40,815 nt of DNA from an uncultured Eubacteriales bacterium (lineage in GTDB: Bacteria > Bacillota > Clostridia > Oscillospirales > Oscillospiraceae): the NCBI GenBank assembly GCA_900319635.1, contig ONPF01000016.1:1-40815 (forward strand), written 5' to 3'. Positions 1 to 6,936 of this stretch are shown here, piece by piece (position 1 is the first letter of the stretch; each line of letters starts with the position of its first letter). The notes below the pieces were generated by a model. It had not been told where the DNA came from. It ran no database searches and saw nothing but the letters and a program-made list of their open reading frames with translations. The translations under genes and the position numbers were made by a program.

Positions 1-1251
1 GCCCTCGGCCTCCAGGCTCTTCTTCAGATCGGCCAGGCCCGCATAGCCCCAGCCGTCCTCGATGCCGCAGTGCACATCGTTGGTGAAGAGGATCACCAGG
101 CCCGGATCCACGGGAGCCTCGGGAGCGACCCAGCGGGTGATCTCCTCGGCCTTGGTGTTGCGCAGCTGCAGGTTGTTGAAGATGCCCACAGCGCCGGTGA
201 AGTTGATGATGTCGTTCTCGGCATAGGTGGTGTCGCCGGTGACGGCCTTGTAGATCTGCAGGCTGTCGCCCGCGTCATCCATGACCGTGATGGTGGTACC
301 CTCCACCGCGACGACCGTCAGCTTCTCGATGTACACATAGGTGCACACGTCAGCCGTGCTGAGCTCGCCCAGCGTGGTGGTCTTGGCGGTGAGCTCCATG
401 CCCTCGGACTTCTCATAGGTGGCGCCGCTCAGCTCCGGCAGGCCCTTATAGCTGGCATAGGTGCCGGTGCCGATGAGGGTGTCGCCCAGCTCAATGTCCG
501 TGGCCGCGGCAGGAAGATACAGGCAGATGCCTCCGGTGGCGTCCTGCACGTAAACGTTCTTGCCGTCCACCATGGTGACAACGCCCTGGACGGTGAAGCT
601 GCCGCTGGCAGCGGCCAGCACGTCACCGATGGGGGTGATGGTCACCACCGGGGGCTCGGTGGGCTCGGGGGGATCGGTAGGATCCGGGGTCTCGCCGCCG
701 GTCAGCTTCCACAGGGTGGTGGTGCCGACGGAGTAGCTGCTGTCGGTTCTGTAGCAGCGCCAGTCGGGCGTGTCAAGCTGAACCGCAACGCTCAGGTACC
801 GCTGGTTGCCGGAGGTGTCGGCGGTCTGGAAGCGAGCCACATTGGCGTCGTAGGTCCAGGTCGCGGACGCGCCGTTGATGCGGACGCCCTTGTTGTTGTT
901 GATCAGATTGATGCCGCCGTTGGGTCCGGCGATGGTGTAGGTGCCGCCCTCGCCCGGCGTGATCGTCCAGCCGTAGTCAGCCGCGCTGCCCAGCGTCAGC
1001 GTGCTGCCGTCCGGCGAGACAACCTCCGCCACGGGGGCGCCGTTTGTCACCGCCGCGGTGGGTAATGCGTAGGTCGTGCCATTTGCAGTCATGGTGATCG
1101 CAACCGTATCCTCGGCCGTGATCTGGTCGAGTGTCGTTTGCGTCCAGGTGCTGGACTCCTCAGCATAGGCCAGCGAGGTCGGCATGAGCGAGAGCGTCAT
1201 GGCGACCAGCAGGACAATTGCGAGGAATCTGCTTGTCCTCCGTTGCTTCAT
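1..1251 (-). CDS. Secreted 5'-nucleotidase/metallophosphatase family protein, N-terminal part (cut by window edge)
   Basis: The frame is open to base 1, giving 417 residues with no stop, so the C-terminal catalytic part lies outside the window. The start ATG is preceded by AGGAGG at good spacing. Residues 1-30 form a signal peptide: a Lys/Arg-rich start (MKQRRTSR), a hydrophobic core and an AYA cleavage-like site. A Ser/Thr- and Gly-rich region follows, then a Pro/Thr/Glu linker (PDPTDPPEPTEPP) and an OB-fold-like region around residues 220-370 (GSFTVQGVVTMVDGKNVYV), similar to those in YhcR-type nucleases. The last visible residues, VILFTNDVHCGIEDG, match the metal-binding first motif (TNDxHG) of calcineurin-like 5'-nucleotidases. 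The likely role is extracellular nucleotide or cyclic-nucleotide hydrolysis for phosphate or nucleoside scavenging. The family call rests on this one motif plus the architecture; the substrate cannot be told. Confidence 0.75.
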   Translation of the reverse strand, partial: MKQRRTSRFLAIVLLVAMTLSLMPTSLAYAEESSTWTQTTLDQITAEDTVAITMTANGTTYALPTAAVTNGAPVAEVVSPDGSTLTLGSAADYGWTITPGEGGTYTIAGPNGGINLINNNKGVRINGASATWTYDANVARFQTADTSGNQRYLSVAVQLDTPDWRCYRTDSSYSVGTTTLWKLTGGETPDPTDPPEPTEPPVVTITPIGDVLAAASGSFTVQGVVTMVDGKNVYVQDATGGICLYLPAAATDIELGDTLIGTGTYASYKGLPELSGATYEKSEGMELTAKTTTLGELSTADVCTYVYIEKLTVVAVEGTTITVMDDAGDSLQIYKAVTGDTTYAENDIINFTGAVGIFNNLQLRNTKAEEITRWVAPEAPVDPGLVILFTNDVHCGIEDGWGYAGLADLKKSLEAEG

Positions 1252-1309
1252 GAAGTGACCTCCTTCTACTATTTCTGTGCGCTCACCCTGCGCACAAACT
1301 TACAGAGTA

Positions 1310-1338
1310 ATTATAGCACAAGTCCCCTTTGCAGGAAA
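1310..1338 (-). promoter_or_regulatory. Probable promoter of the 5'-nucleotidase gene
   Basis: On the minus strand a perfect TATAAT at 1310-1315 is preceded by TGC, giving an extended -10. The -35 position at 1333-1338 (TTTCCT) is poor, as is common for extended -10 promoters. The leader contains a 7-bp hairpin at 1276-1296 (TGTGCGC paired with GCGCACA) before the ribosome binding site. Confidence 0.55.
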
Positions 1339-1452
1339 AGAACTATTTTGAAAAAGCCATGGGGAATTTTGCCGGATTTTGTCGCCCGTTTTTGTACGCT
1401 TTCCCGAAGTTCTGTTTTATGTAAACGTGATCTGTCGGCAGGAAGCTCCTGC

Positions 1453-1481
1453 TTGACACTACTTTCAAATCTTGCTATGCT
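1453..1481 (+). promoter_or_regulatory. Sigma-A-type promoter for the YibE/F gene
   Basis: A consensus TTGACA (1453-1458) is followed after exactly 17 bases by TATGCT (1476-1481). Transcription would start near 1488. That leaves about 40 bases before the ATG at 1529 but only about 11 before an in-frame ATG at 1499, which supports the downstream start. Confidence 0.65.
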
Positions 1482-1528
1482 GTATGGTGTAATTGTAAAT
1501 GGATCTCTCCCGAGAAAGAAGGCGCGGT

Positions 1529-2770
1529 ATGAAAAAAGCCGTCCCCGAAAAAAGCATATTCGGCTGGCTGCGAAGAAGCTGGCCTTCCCTGCTGGTGCTG
1601 TTTCTGGCTGCCCTGCTGTTTCTGGGCGTCCGCCTCGCCCTGCGGGAGGAGCGTGATACGGCGGAGCTGGCCGGAGACTATGTGGAATACGAGCGCGGCA
1701 CCGTCACGGCGCTGCTGTCCGACTCCTGCTTTTCCGACCCCGTCGCAGAGGGCTCTCAGCGGGGTGTACAGGATCTGATCGTGGAGGCGGAGACTGGGCA
1801 GTATGCTGGCACCTCCTTCTCGGCGAAGAACTACGTCTATCCTATGTACGGCGGCGCGGTGAAGGAGGGCGACAGCGTCTCCCTGATCATCTCCACTTAC
1901 GCCAGCGGCGAGGTTTTTGTGGAGGTCTTCCAGTATAACCGCATCACGCCGCTGCTGATCGTGGTGGGGGTCTTCTTCCTGGTCACGGTGCTGGTGGGGC
2001 GCAAAACAGGCCTCAAGTCCCTGATCTCCCTGGTGATCATGGTGCTGTGCCTCTTTTTGATCCTGATCCCGCTGCTGCTGCGGGGTCATTCCACGGTGCT
2101 CACCGTGTTCCTGGTCTGCGCCTACATCACCGTCGTCAGCTTCACCATCCTGGGCGGCCTGCGCCGCAAGAGCCTCTGCGCCATGCTGGGGACGATCGCG
2201 GGCACGGCCTTCGCCCTGCTTTTCGGTCTGTTCGCTCAGGCGATCTGCCGGGTGAACGGCTACAACACCGGCTCCGAGGCCGTGGGCTATCTGATGCAGC
2301 TGCGGGCGGACGGCGTCCCTCTGGGCATCAAGGGTCTGCTGGCGGCCGGCGTGGTCATCAGCGCGCTGGGCGCGGTGATGGACGTGGCCATGAGCATCTC
2401 CTCCGCTCTGGAGGAGGTTCACGCCGCCAATCCCGGGCTGGGCTTCCGGGCGCTGTTCCGCTCCGGCATGAACATCGGGCAAGACATGGTCGGCACCATG
2501 ACGAACACCCTGATTCTGGCCTTCCTGGGCAGCTCCTTCACCCTGATCCTCTATCTCTACTCCCTGGGCCTGTCCTTCTATCAGCTGCTGCCCTCCGCCT
2601 ACATCGCGGTGGAGGTGGTCAGCGGCATCGCCAGCAGCATCGGCATGATCCTGGCCATCCCGCTCACCGCGGCCGTCAGCGCCGCCATGCTGGAAAGATG
2701 GAAAAAGCCCCAGCCCCCGGCGCAGCCCGTGCAGGCTCAGCCCGCCAAAAAGGGAAAAAAGAAGCCCTGA
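1529..2770 (+). CDS. YibE/F-like multi-pass membrane protein
   Basis: This 413-residue protein has one N-terminal membrane segment (about 18-36). An extracytoplasmic beta-rich region of about 100 residues follows, then about seven hydrophobic helices starting near residue 130 (ITPLLIVVGVFFLVTVLVG). It ends in a basic Pro/Ala/Lys tail. This layout and the internal GAVMDVAMSISSALEE stretch fit the YibE/F family, whose members are widespread in Bacillota and have no proven biochemical role; transport has been suggested. The start at 1529 is chosen because GAAAGAAGG lies six bases upstream, while the in-frame ATG at 1499 is too near the predicted transcript start. It appears monocistronic, with its own promoter and a terminator just after the stop. 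Confidence 0.8.
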   Translation: MKKAVPEKSIFGWLRRSWPSLLVLFLAALLFLGVRLALREERDTAELAGDYVEYERGTVTALLSDSCFSDPVAEGSQRGVQDLIVEAETGQYAGTSFSAKNYVYPMYGGAVKEGDSVSLIISTYASGEVFVEVFQYNRITPLLIVVGVFFLVTVLVGRKTGLKSLISLVIMVLCLFLILIPLLLRGHSTVLTVFLVCAYITVVSFTILGGLRRKSLCAMLGTIAGTAFALLFGLFAQAICRVNGYNTGSEAVGYLMQLRADGVPLGIKGLLAAGVVISALGAVMDVAMSISSALEEVHAANPGLGFRALFRSGMNIGQDMVGTMTNTLILAFLGSSFTLILYLYSLGLSFYQLLPSAYIAVEVVSGIASSIGMILAIPLTAAVSAAMLERWKKPQPPAQPVQAQPAKKGKKKP

Positions 2771-2782
2771 GCAAAAGAAAGG

Positions 2783-2813
2783 CCCACCGGCCACAGCCGG
2801 TGGGTCTTTTCTC
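2783..2813. terminator. Bidirectional intrinsic terminator between convergent genes
   Basis: A perfect 9-bp GC-rich stem (CCCACCGGC / GCCGGTGGG) with a CACA loop spans 2783-2804. TCTTTTCT follows on the plus strand and CCTTTCTTTT on the minus strand. It separates the YibE/F gene from the convergent DUF4867 gene, whose stop codon is at 2812-2814. Confidence 0.8.
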
Positions 2814-3444
2814 ACTTGTTCAGGTCTATATTCTCTCCCCGGAGGCCGATCCAGGCGCCGAGAGCGGCCTGCTTTGCCTCCGGATGGGCCAGCAGCCACT
2901 TGTTCTTCGCCCAGAGCATCCGATCCTCGCCGTTTTGGGGCGTGATGTCCGGCTTCTCGGTGTTGGTGCCCAGGGGCAGACCGACAGCCACGCGAAAACC
3001 GGTCTCCGCCTCCACATGGCAGGGGGCGAAGTGCAGTGTGGTGGCGTAGACCTCCAGCACCGCGCCGGCGGGGACGCGGAAGGCGCGCACCTTGGCCGTA
3101 TCCAGCACGCCGTCCTCCCCGATCTCCTCCCGCCGCGCCAGCAGCAGGATGAAATCGTGTGTGCCGATATTGATCTCGCTGTCCCGGTGATACTCCAGGC
3201 AGTTCAGCTTCGTATTCCGCCCCCAGCACATGCCCAGCTGCAGCGGCATGCCGCCGTAAGCCCGCTCCCGCAGCTCCCGGAAAACGCCGCAGGCCTCCAG
3301 GCACTCGATGCCGGGGCGATAGGCGGTGCCCTGCTCGGGCAGGGGGATCTGCTCTATGGCGGTCAAGAGCTCCGCCGTGTCATAGCCGGGCAGGATCCGC
3401 CCATAGGGGCGAAACGCGGGGTCAAAAACCGATAAAATTTCCAT
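2812..3444 (-). CDS. DUF4867 family protein
   Basis: This 210-residue soluble protein has no signal peptide or membrane segment. The start ATG has AGGAGA upstream. The sequence fits the DUF4867 family of Bacillota: ECLEACGVFRELRERAYGGM, then GMCWGRNTKLNCLEYHRDSE, and PAGAVLEVYATTLHFAPCHV near the middle. The His/Glu/Cys residues in the EYH, LHFAPCH and YATTLHF stretches suggest a cupin-like barrel with a metal site, but that is inference from pattern only. Members are sometimes found near sugar-metabolism genes, which is not the case here. The gene is transcribed divergently from the NUDIX gene, from a good promoter at 3490-3518. Function unknown. Confidence 0.8.
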   Translation of the reverse strand: MEILSVFDPAFRPYGRILPGYDTAELLTAIEQIPLPEQGTAYRPGIECLEACGVFRELRERAYGGMPLQLGMCWGRNTKLNCLEYHRDSEINIGTHDFILLLARREEIGEDGVLDTAKVRAFRVPAGAVLEVYATTLHFAPCHVEAETGFRVAVGLPLGTNTEKPDITPQNGEDRMLWAKNKWLLAHPEAKQAALGAWIGLRGENIDLNK

Positions 3445-3489
3445 CGTTCTCTCCTTTTGCCGCCGCAGGCGGCTGTTTTCCTCTGGTTC

Positions 3490-3518
3490 AGCATAAAAAG
3501 CCCGGACGGAAAAGTCAA
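3490..3518 (-). promoter_or_regulatory. Sigma-A-type promoter of the DUF4867 gene
   Basis: Minus-strand TTGACT (3513-3518), a 17-base spacer and TATGCT (3490-3495). The leader contains a small GC hairpin (GCCGCctgcGGCGGC) just before the ribosome binding site. Confidence 0.65.
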
Positions 3519-3567
3519 GCTTTTTCTTCGGCGGGATTTGTGATACACTGTCTGCGAGGTGAATGCT

Positions 3568-4035
3568 ATGCGCAATACAACGCTCTGCTATATCGAACAG
3601 GGTCGGGACTACCTGATGCTGCACCGCGTCAAAAAGACCGTGGACGAAAACAAGGACAAGTGGATCGGCATCGGCGGCAAGTTCGAGGAGGGCGAGAGCC
3701 CGGAGGACTGCCTGCTGCGGGAGGTCCGGGAGGAGACCGGGCTCACGCTCAAGCGCTGGCGCTACCGGGGCATCGTCACCTTCGTATCCGACCAGTGGGG
3801 CACGGAGTACATGCACCTCTTCACCGCAGACGCCTGGGAAGGGCGGCTGCGGCAGGACTGTGACGAGGGCGTGCTGGAGTGGATCGACCGGGAGCGGCTG
3901 CTCACGCTCCCCATCTGGGAGGGAGACAAGATCTTCCTCCGGCTGCTGGACGAGGGGGCGCCCTTCTTTTCTCTCAAGCTCCGCTATGCGGGGGATCGGC
4001 TTGCCGAGGCAGTACTGAACGGGAAAAAGCTTTGA
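3568..4035 (+). CDS. NUDIX hydrolase (8-oxo-dGTP diphosphatase-like)
   Basis: This 155-residue protein has a complete Nudix box at residues 37-59: GKFEEGE, seven residues, then REVREETGL. The box binds Mg2+ and hydrolyses nucleoside diphosphates linked to another group. The N-terminal TLCYIEQGRDYLMLHRVKK and the KWIGIGGKFEEGE context resemble MutT/YtkD-like 8-oxo-dGTP diphosphatases, so oxidised-nucleotide sanitation is the best guess; substrate cannot be read from sequence. The ATG at 3568 is chosen over the GTG at 3559 because GAGGTG (3556-3561) is correctly spaced for it. An extended -10 (TGATACACT, 3541-3549) could drive it with a very short leader. The stop codon lies inside the loop of the terminator that follows. 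Confidence 0.85.
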   Translation: MRNTTLCYIEQGRDYLMLHRVKKTVDENKDKWIGIGGKFEEGESPEDCLLREVREETGLTLKRWRYRGIVTFVSDQWGTEYMHLFTADAWEGRLRQDCDEGVLEWIDRERLLTLPIWEGDKIFLRLLDEGAPFFSLKLRYAGDRLAEAVLNGKKL

Positions 4036-4059
4036 GCTTCTTCCCGTTCAGTACTTTTT
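4011..4059. terminator. Bidirectional terminator overlapping the end of the NUDIX gene
   Basis: A perfect 15-bp inverted repeat (4011-4025 with 4041-4055) has a 15-base loop that itself can pair (AAGC/GCTT) and carries the NUDIX stop codon. A T-run follows at 4055-4059. The convergent UvrA-like gene ends at 4058, so one structure serves both genes. Confidence 0.8.
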
Positions 4060-6556
4060 ACAGATAGCGGCCCGTGATGCTCTCCGGGCTGTTCCGGATC
4101 TCCTCCGGGGTGCCGGCCGCCACGATCTCACCGCCGTCTTTGCCGCCCCCCGGTCCCATATCCACGATGTAGTCCGCCGCGCGGATCACATCCAGATCGT
4201 GCTCGATCACGATGACCGTGGCACCCCGGTCGATCAGGCGCTGGAACACCGCCAGCAGCGTCCTCACGTCCAGAGGGTGCAGCCCGATGGTGGGCTCGTC
4301 GAACACAAAGACGGAGTCCGCCTGGCCTCTGCCCATCTCGCTGGCCAGCTTCAGCCGCTGGGCCTCGCCGCCGGAGAGGCCCGGCGTCTCCTCTCCCAGG
4401 GTCAGGTAGCCCAGGCCCAGGTCATGCAGCACCTGCAGGCGGCTCTGCACCGTCTTCAGATCGTCGCAGTCCCGCAGCGCCTCGTCCACGCTGCAGGCCA
4501 TCAGCTCCGGCAGGGAGACGCCCTTTCCGTCCTTCCGGACGCGCCGGATCTGCCAGGCCTCCTTGGCGTAGCGGGAGCCGCCGCAGTCCGGGCAGGGAAT
4601 GTCCACGTCCGGCAGAAACTGCACGTCCAGGCTGATCTGCCCCGTTCCGTCACAGGTGGGGCAGCGAAGATCGCCCGTGTTGTAGGAAAAATCGCTGGCC
4701 CGGCAGCCCCGCTCCTTCGCGTCCTTCGTCCGGGCGTAGACCTTGCGCAGCTCGTCGTGGACATTGGCATAGGTGGCCACGGTGGAGCGGACGTTGATGC
4801 CGATGGGGGTGGCGTCGATGAGCTTCACCTGGCCGATCCCCTCGGCCTCCACCGCCTTCACATGGGACGGCAGCGGCCTTCCGCCGATGGCGGCCGCAAG
4901 GCCCGGGATCAGGCTCTCCAGGATCAGCGTGGTCTTGCCGGAGCCGGAAACCCCGGTCACGACGGAAAGCCTGCCCTTGGGAAAACGCACCGACAGGGGC
5001 TTTACCGTGTGGATCGCGCCGGTCTCCATGCGGATCTGGCCCAGGGAGAAGAGCTGCTCCGGCTCCGCCCGCGGGCGCAGCTCTTCCCGATAAGCCGGCG
5101 AGAGGAAGCGCCCGATCCGCGAGGCCGGGTTCTGCTCCAGCTCCCGCACTGTCCCCTGGGCGATGATCCGCCCGCCGCCGGCACCGGCCTCCGGGCCGAG
5201 CTCGATGAGCCAGTCCGCGTGGGAGAGCACCTGGGTGTCGTGATCCACCAGGACGACGGAGTTGCCGTCGGCCACCAGATCGTCCATCACGCCGTTCAGC
5301 CCCTCCAGGTTGGACGGATGCAGCCCGATGGAGGGCTCGTCCAGGACATACAGCACCCCCGTGGTGCGGTTTCGCACCGCCCGCGCCAGCTGCGTCCGCT
5401 GCCGCTCTCCCGTGGAGAGGGTGGAGGCCGCCCGATCCAGAGACAGGTAGCTGAGTCCCAGATCCACCAGCCGCCGCGCCGTGTGGCGGAAGGCCTCGCA
5501 GATGCTCTCCGCCATCGGGCGCATCTCCTCCGGCAGGGAGGCGGGCACGCCCTCCACCCAGCGTATCAGCTCCGCCAGCGTCAGCCTGCAGACCTGATCC
5601 AGGGACATGCCCCGCAGCCGCAGGCTGCGGGCGCGGGCAGAGAGTCTGGTGCCGCCGCAGTCGGGGCAAACATCCTCCTTCAAAAACTTCTCCACCCGCT
5701 TCATGCCCTTCTCGTCCTTTACCTTGTTCAGGGCATTGCGCACCGTCGCGCTGGCGCTGTAGTAGGTGAAGTCCATCTCGCCGGCGCTGACGCTCTCCGC
5801 ATTCCTGGCGCGGTAAAAGATATGCTTTTTCTCCATGGGACCGTCGTAGACGATCTCTTTTTCTTTTTCGCTGAGCTCCCGGAAGGGCACGTCCGTCCGC
5901 ACCCCCATGGCGCGGCAGACGTCCGTCATCAGTGACCACATCAGACTGTTCCAGGGCGCCACCGCGCCCTGGTCGATGGTGAGGGATTCATCGGGAACCA
6001 GGGTGCTGCGATCCACCGTGCGCACAACGCCGGTCCCCTCGCAGCAGGGGCAGGCGCCGCCGCTGTTGAAGGCCAGCTCCTCCGCGCCGATGGGAGGCAC
6101 GACCTGGCCGCAGACCGGGCAACGGATCTCCCGCTCGGCGGCCACATCCAGCGTGGGCGGCACGTCATGCCCGTTGGGACATTTGTACACCGAGAGGCGG
6201 GAGAACATGAGCCGCAGGCTGTTCAGCAGCTCCGTCATGGTCCCGAAGGTGCTGCGGATGCCCGGCACGCCCGGCCGCTGATGCAGCGCCAGCGCCGCCG
6301 GGACATAGCGCACATCCTCCACCTGCGCCCGGGAGGCCTGGGTCATCCTCCGGCGCGTGTAGGTGGACAGGGACTCCAGATACCGCCGGGAGCCCTCCGC
6401 GTAGAGGACGCCCAGCGCCAGGGAGGATTTCCCCGACCCGGACACCCCCGCGATGCCCACGATCCGATGCAGGGGGATGTCCACGTCCACATTCTTGAGA
6501 TTGTGTACCTTCGCGCCGCGGATCTCGATCTGTTCCGGTATGCTCTTCTTTGTCAT
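4058..6556 (-). CDS. UvrA-like ABC-ATPase (class II / UvrA2 type)
   Basis: 832 residues, against roughly 940 for housekeeping UvrA. Two ABC ATPase halves are visible. The first has GVSGSGKSSL near residue 37 and a signature/Walker B stretch with TLSTGERQRTQLARAV and VLYVLDEPSIGLHP. The second has GVSGSGKTTL, GLSGGEAQRLKLASEM and VFVFDEPTIGLHP. Zinc-binding CxxC pairs are present (CPVCG, CPCCEGTG, CPDCGGTR, CPTCDGTG, CPDCGGSR). After RSTFGTMTELLNSLRLMFSR the sequence passes quickly to the first zinc motif, so the UvrB-interaction region of true UvrA is missing. Such proteins are known from antibiotic producers and many Bacillota as DNA-binding, drug-tolerance or repair accessory factors. ATG 6556 is used; the upstream TTG at 6565 abuts the Shine-Dalgarno. 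Confidence 0.88.
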   Translation of the reverse strand: MTKKSIPEQIEIRGAKVHNLKNVDVDIPLHRIVGIAGVSGSGKSSLALGVLYAEGSRRYLESLSTYTRRRMTQASRAQVEDVRYVPAALALHQRPGVPGIRSTFGTMTELLNSLRLMFSRLSVYKCPNGHDVPPTLDVAAEREIRCPVCGQVVPPIGAEELAFNSGGACPCCEGTGVVRTVDRSTLVPDESLTIDQGAVAPWNSLMWSLMTDVCRAMGVRTDVPFRELSEKEKEIVYDGPMEKKHIFYRARNAESVSAGEMDFTYYSASATVRNALNKVKDEKGMKRVEKFLKEDVCPDCGGTRLSARARSLRLRGMSLDQVCRLTLAELIRWVEGVPASLPEEMRPMAESICEAFRHTARRLVDLGLSYLSLDRAASTLSTGERQRTQLARAVRNRTTGVLYVLDEPSIGLHPSNLEGLNGVMDDLVADGNSVVLVDHDTQVLSHADWLIELGPEAGAGGGRIIAQGTVRELEQNPASRIGRFLSPAYREELRPRAEPEQLFSLGQIRMETGAIHTVKPLSVRFPKGRLSVVTGVSGSGKTTLILESLIPGLAAAIGGRPLPSHVKAVEAEGIGQVKLIDATPIGINVRSTVATYANVHDELRKVYARTKDAKERGCRASDFSYNTGDLRCPTCDGTGQISLDVQFLPDVDIPCPDCGGSRYAKEAWQIRRVRKDGKGVSLPELMACSVDEALRDCDDLKTVQSRLQVLHDLGLGYLTLGEETPGLSGGEAQRLKLASEMGRGQADSVFVFDEPTIGLHPLDVRTLLAVFQRLIDRGATVIVIEHDLDVIRAADYIVDMGPGGGKDGGEIVAAGTPEEIRNSPESITGRYL

Positions 6557-6621
6557 CTGCTGCAAGCTCCCATTCTTCCGGATTCTGCCCGGGGCAGGAC
6601 CGCCCCGTCCTTTTCGCGCAT

Positions 6622-6650
6622 ATTGTACGATACGGAAAACCGCCCGTCAA
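6622..6650 (-). promoter_or_regulatory. Sigma-A-type promoter of the UvrA-like gene
   Basis: Minus-strand TTGACG (6645-6650), a 17-base spacer and TACAAT (6622-6627), about 65 bases upstream of the start codon. Confidence 0.7.
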
Positions 6651-6674
6651 GGCAAATCCCCCCGGGCACGGGGC

Positions 6675-6714
6675 AAAAAAGCAGTCCGGAGCGATGCGTA
6701 CACGCCGGACTGCT
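6675..6714 (-). terminator. Intrinsic terminator of copA
   Basis: Minus-strand stem AGCAGTCCGG / CCGGACTGCT (6705-6714 with 6680-6689) followed by a six-T run (6675-6680). It lies between copA and the promoter of the UvrA-like gene. Confidence 0.75.
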
Positions 6715-6732
6715 TTCTATCGGGTATCCGTA

Positions 6733-6936
6733 TTACTCGATGCCCAGGATCTTGTAGTCCTGCGCCTCCACGGCGGCCTTCATGGTCTCGAAATCGGCGG
6801 TGCCGGTGACGACGGCGGTGCCGGCCTCGTGGCTGACGACGGCGCTCTCCACGCCCTCCAGGGCCTCCAGGGTCTTCTTCACGCGGGCCTCGCAGTGCTT
6901 GCACATCATGCCCTCGATCTTCAGGGTTCTCTCCAT
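6733..6936 (-). other. Possible internally initiated CopZ-like chaperone from the 3' end of copA
   Basis: Codon 776 of copA is an ATG preceded nine bases upstream by AAGGAGAG (6944-6951). Initiation here would give a 67-residue protein with GMMCKHC near its start, the size of free CopZ copper chaperones. There is no stop between the ATPase and this segment, so the same codons also form the C-terminal domain of the ATPase. Whether both products exist is not shown by sequence. Confidence 0.5.

Noticed and set aside
1475-3435. Long overlapping frames on both strands across the YibE/F and DUF4867 genes
   Set aside because: They are low-complexity shadow frames that cross a strong bidirectional terminator and lack start signals.
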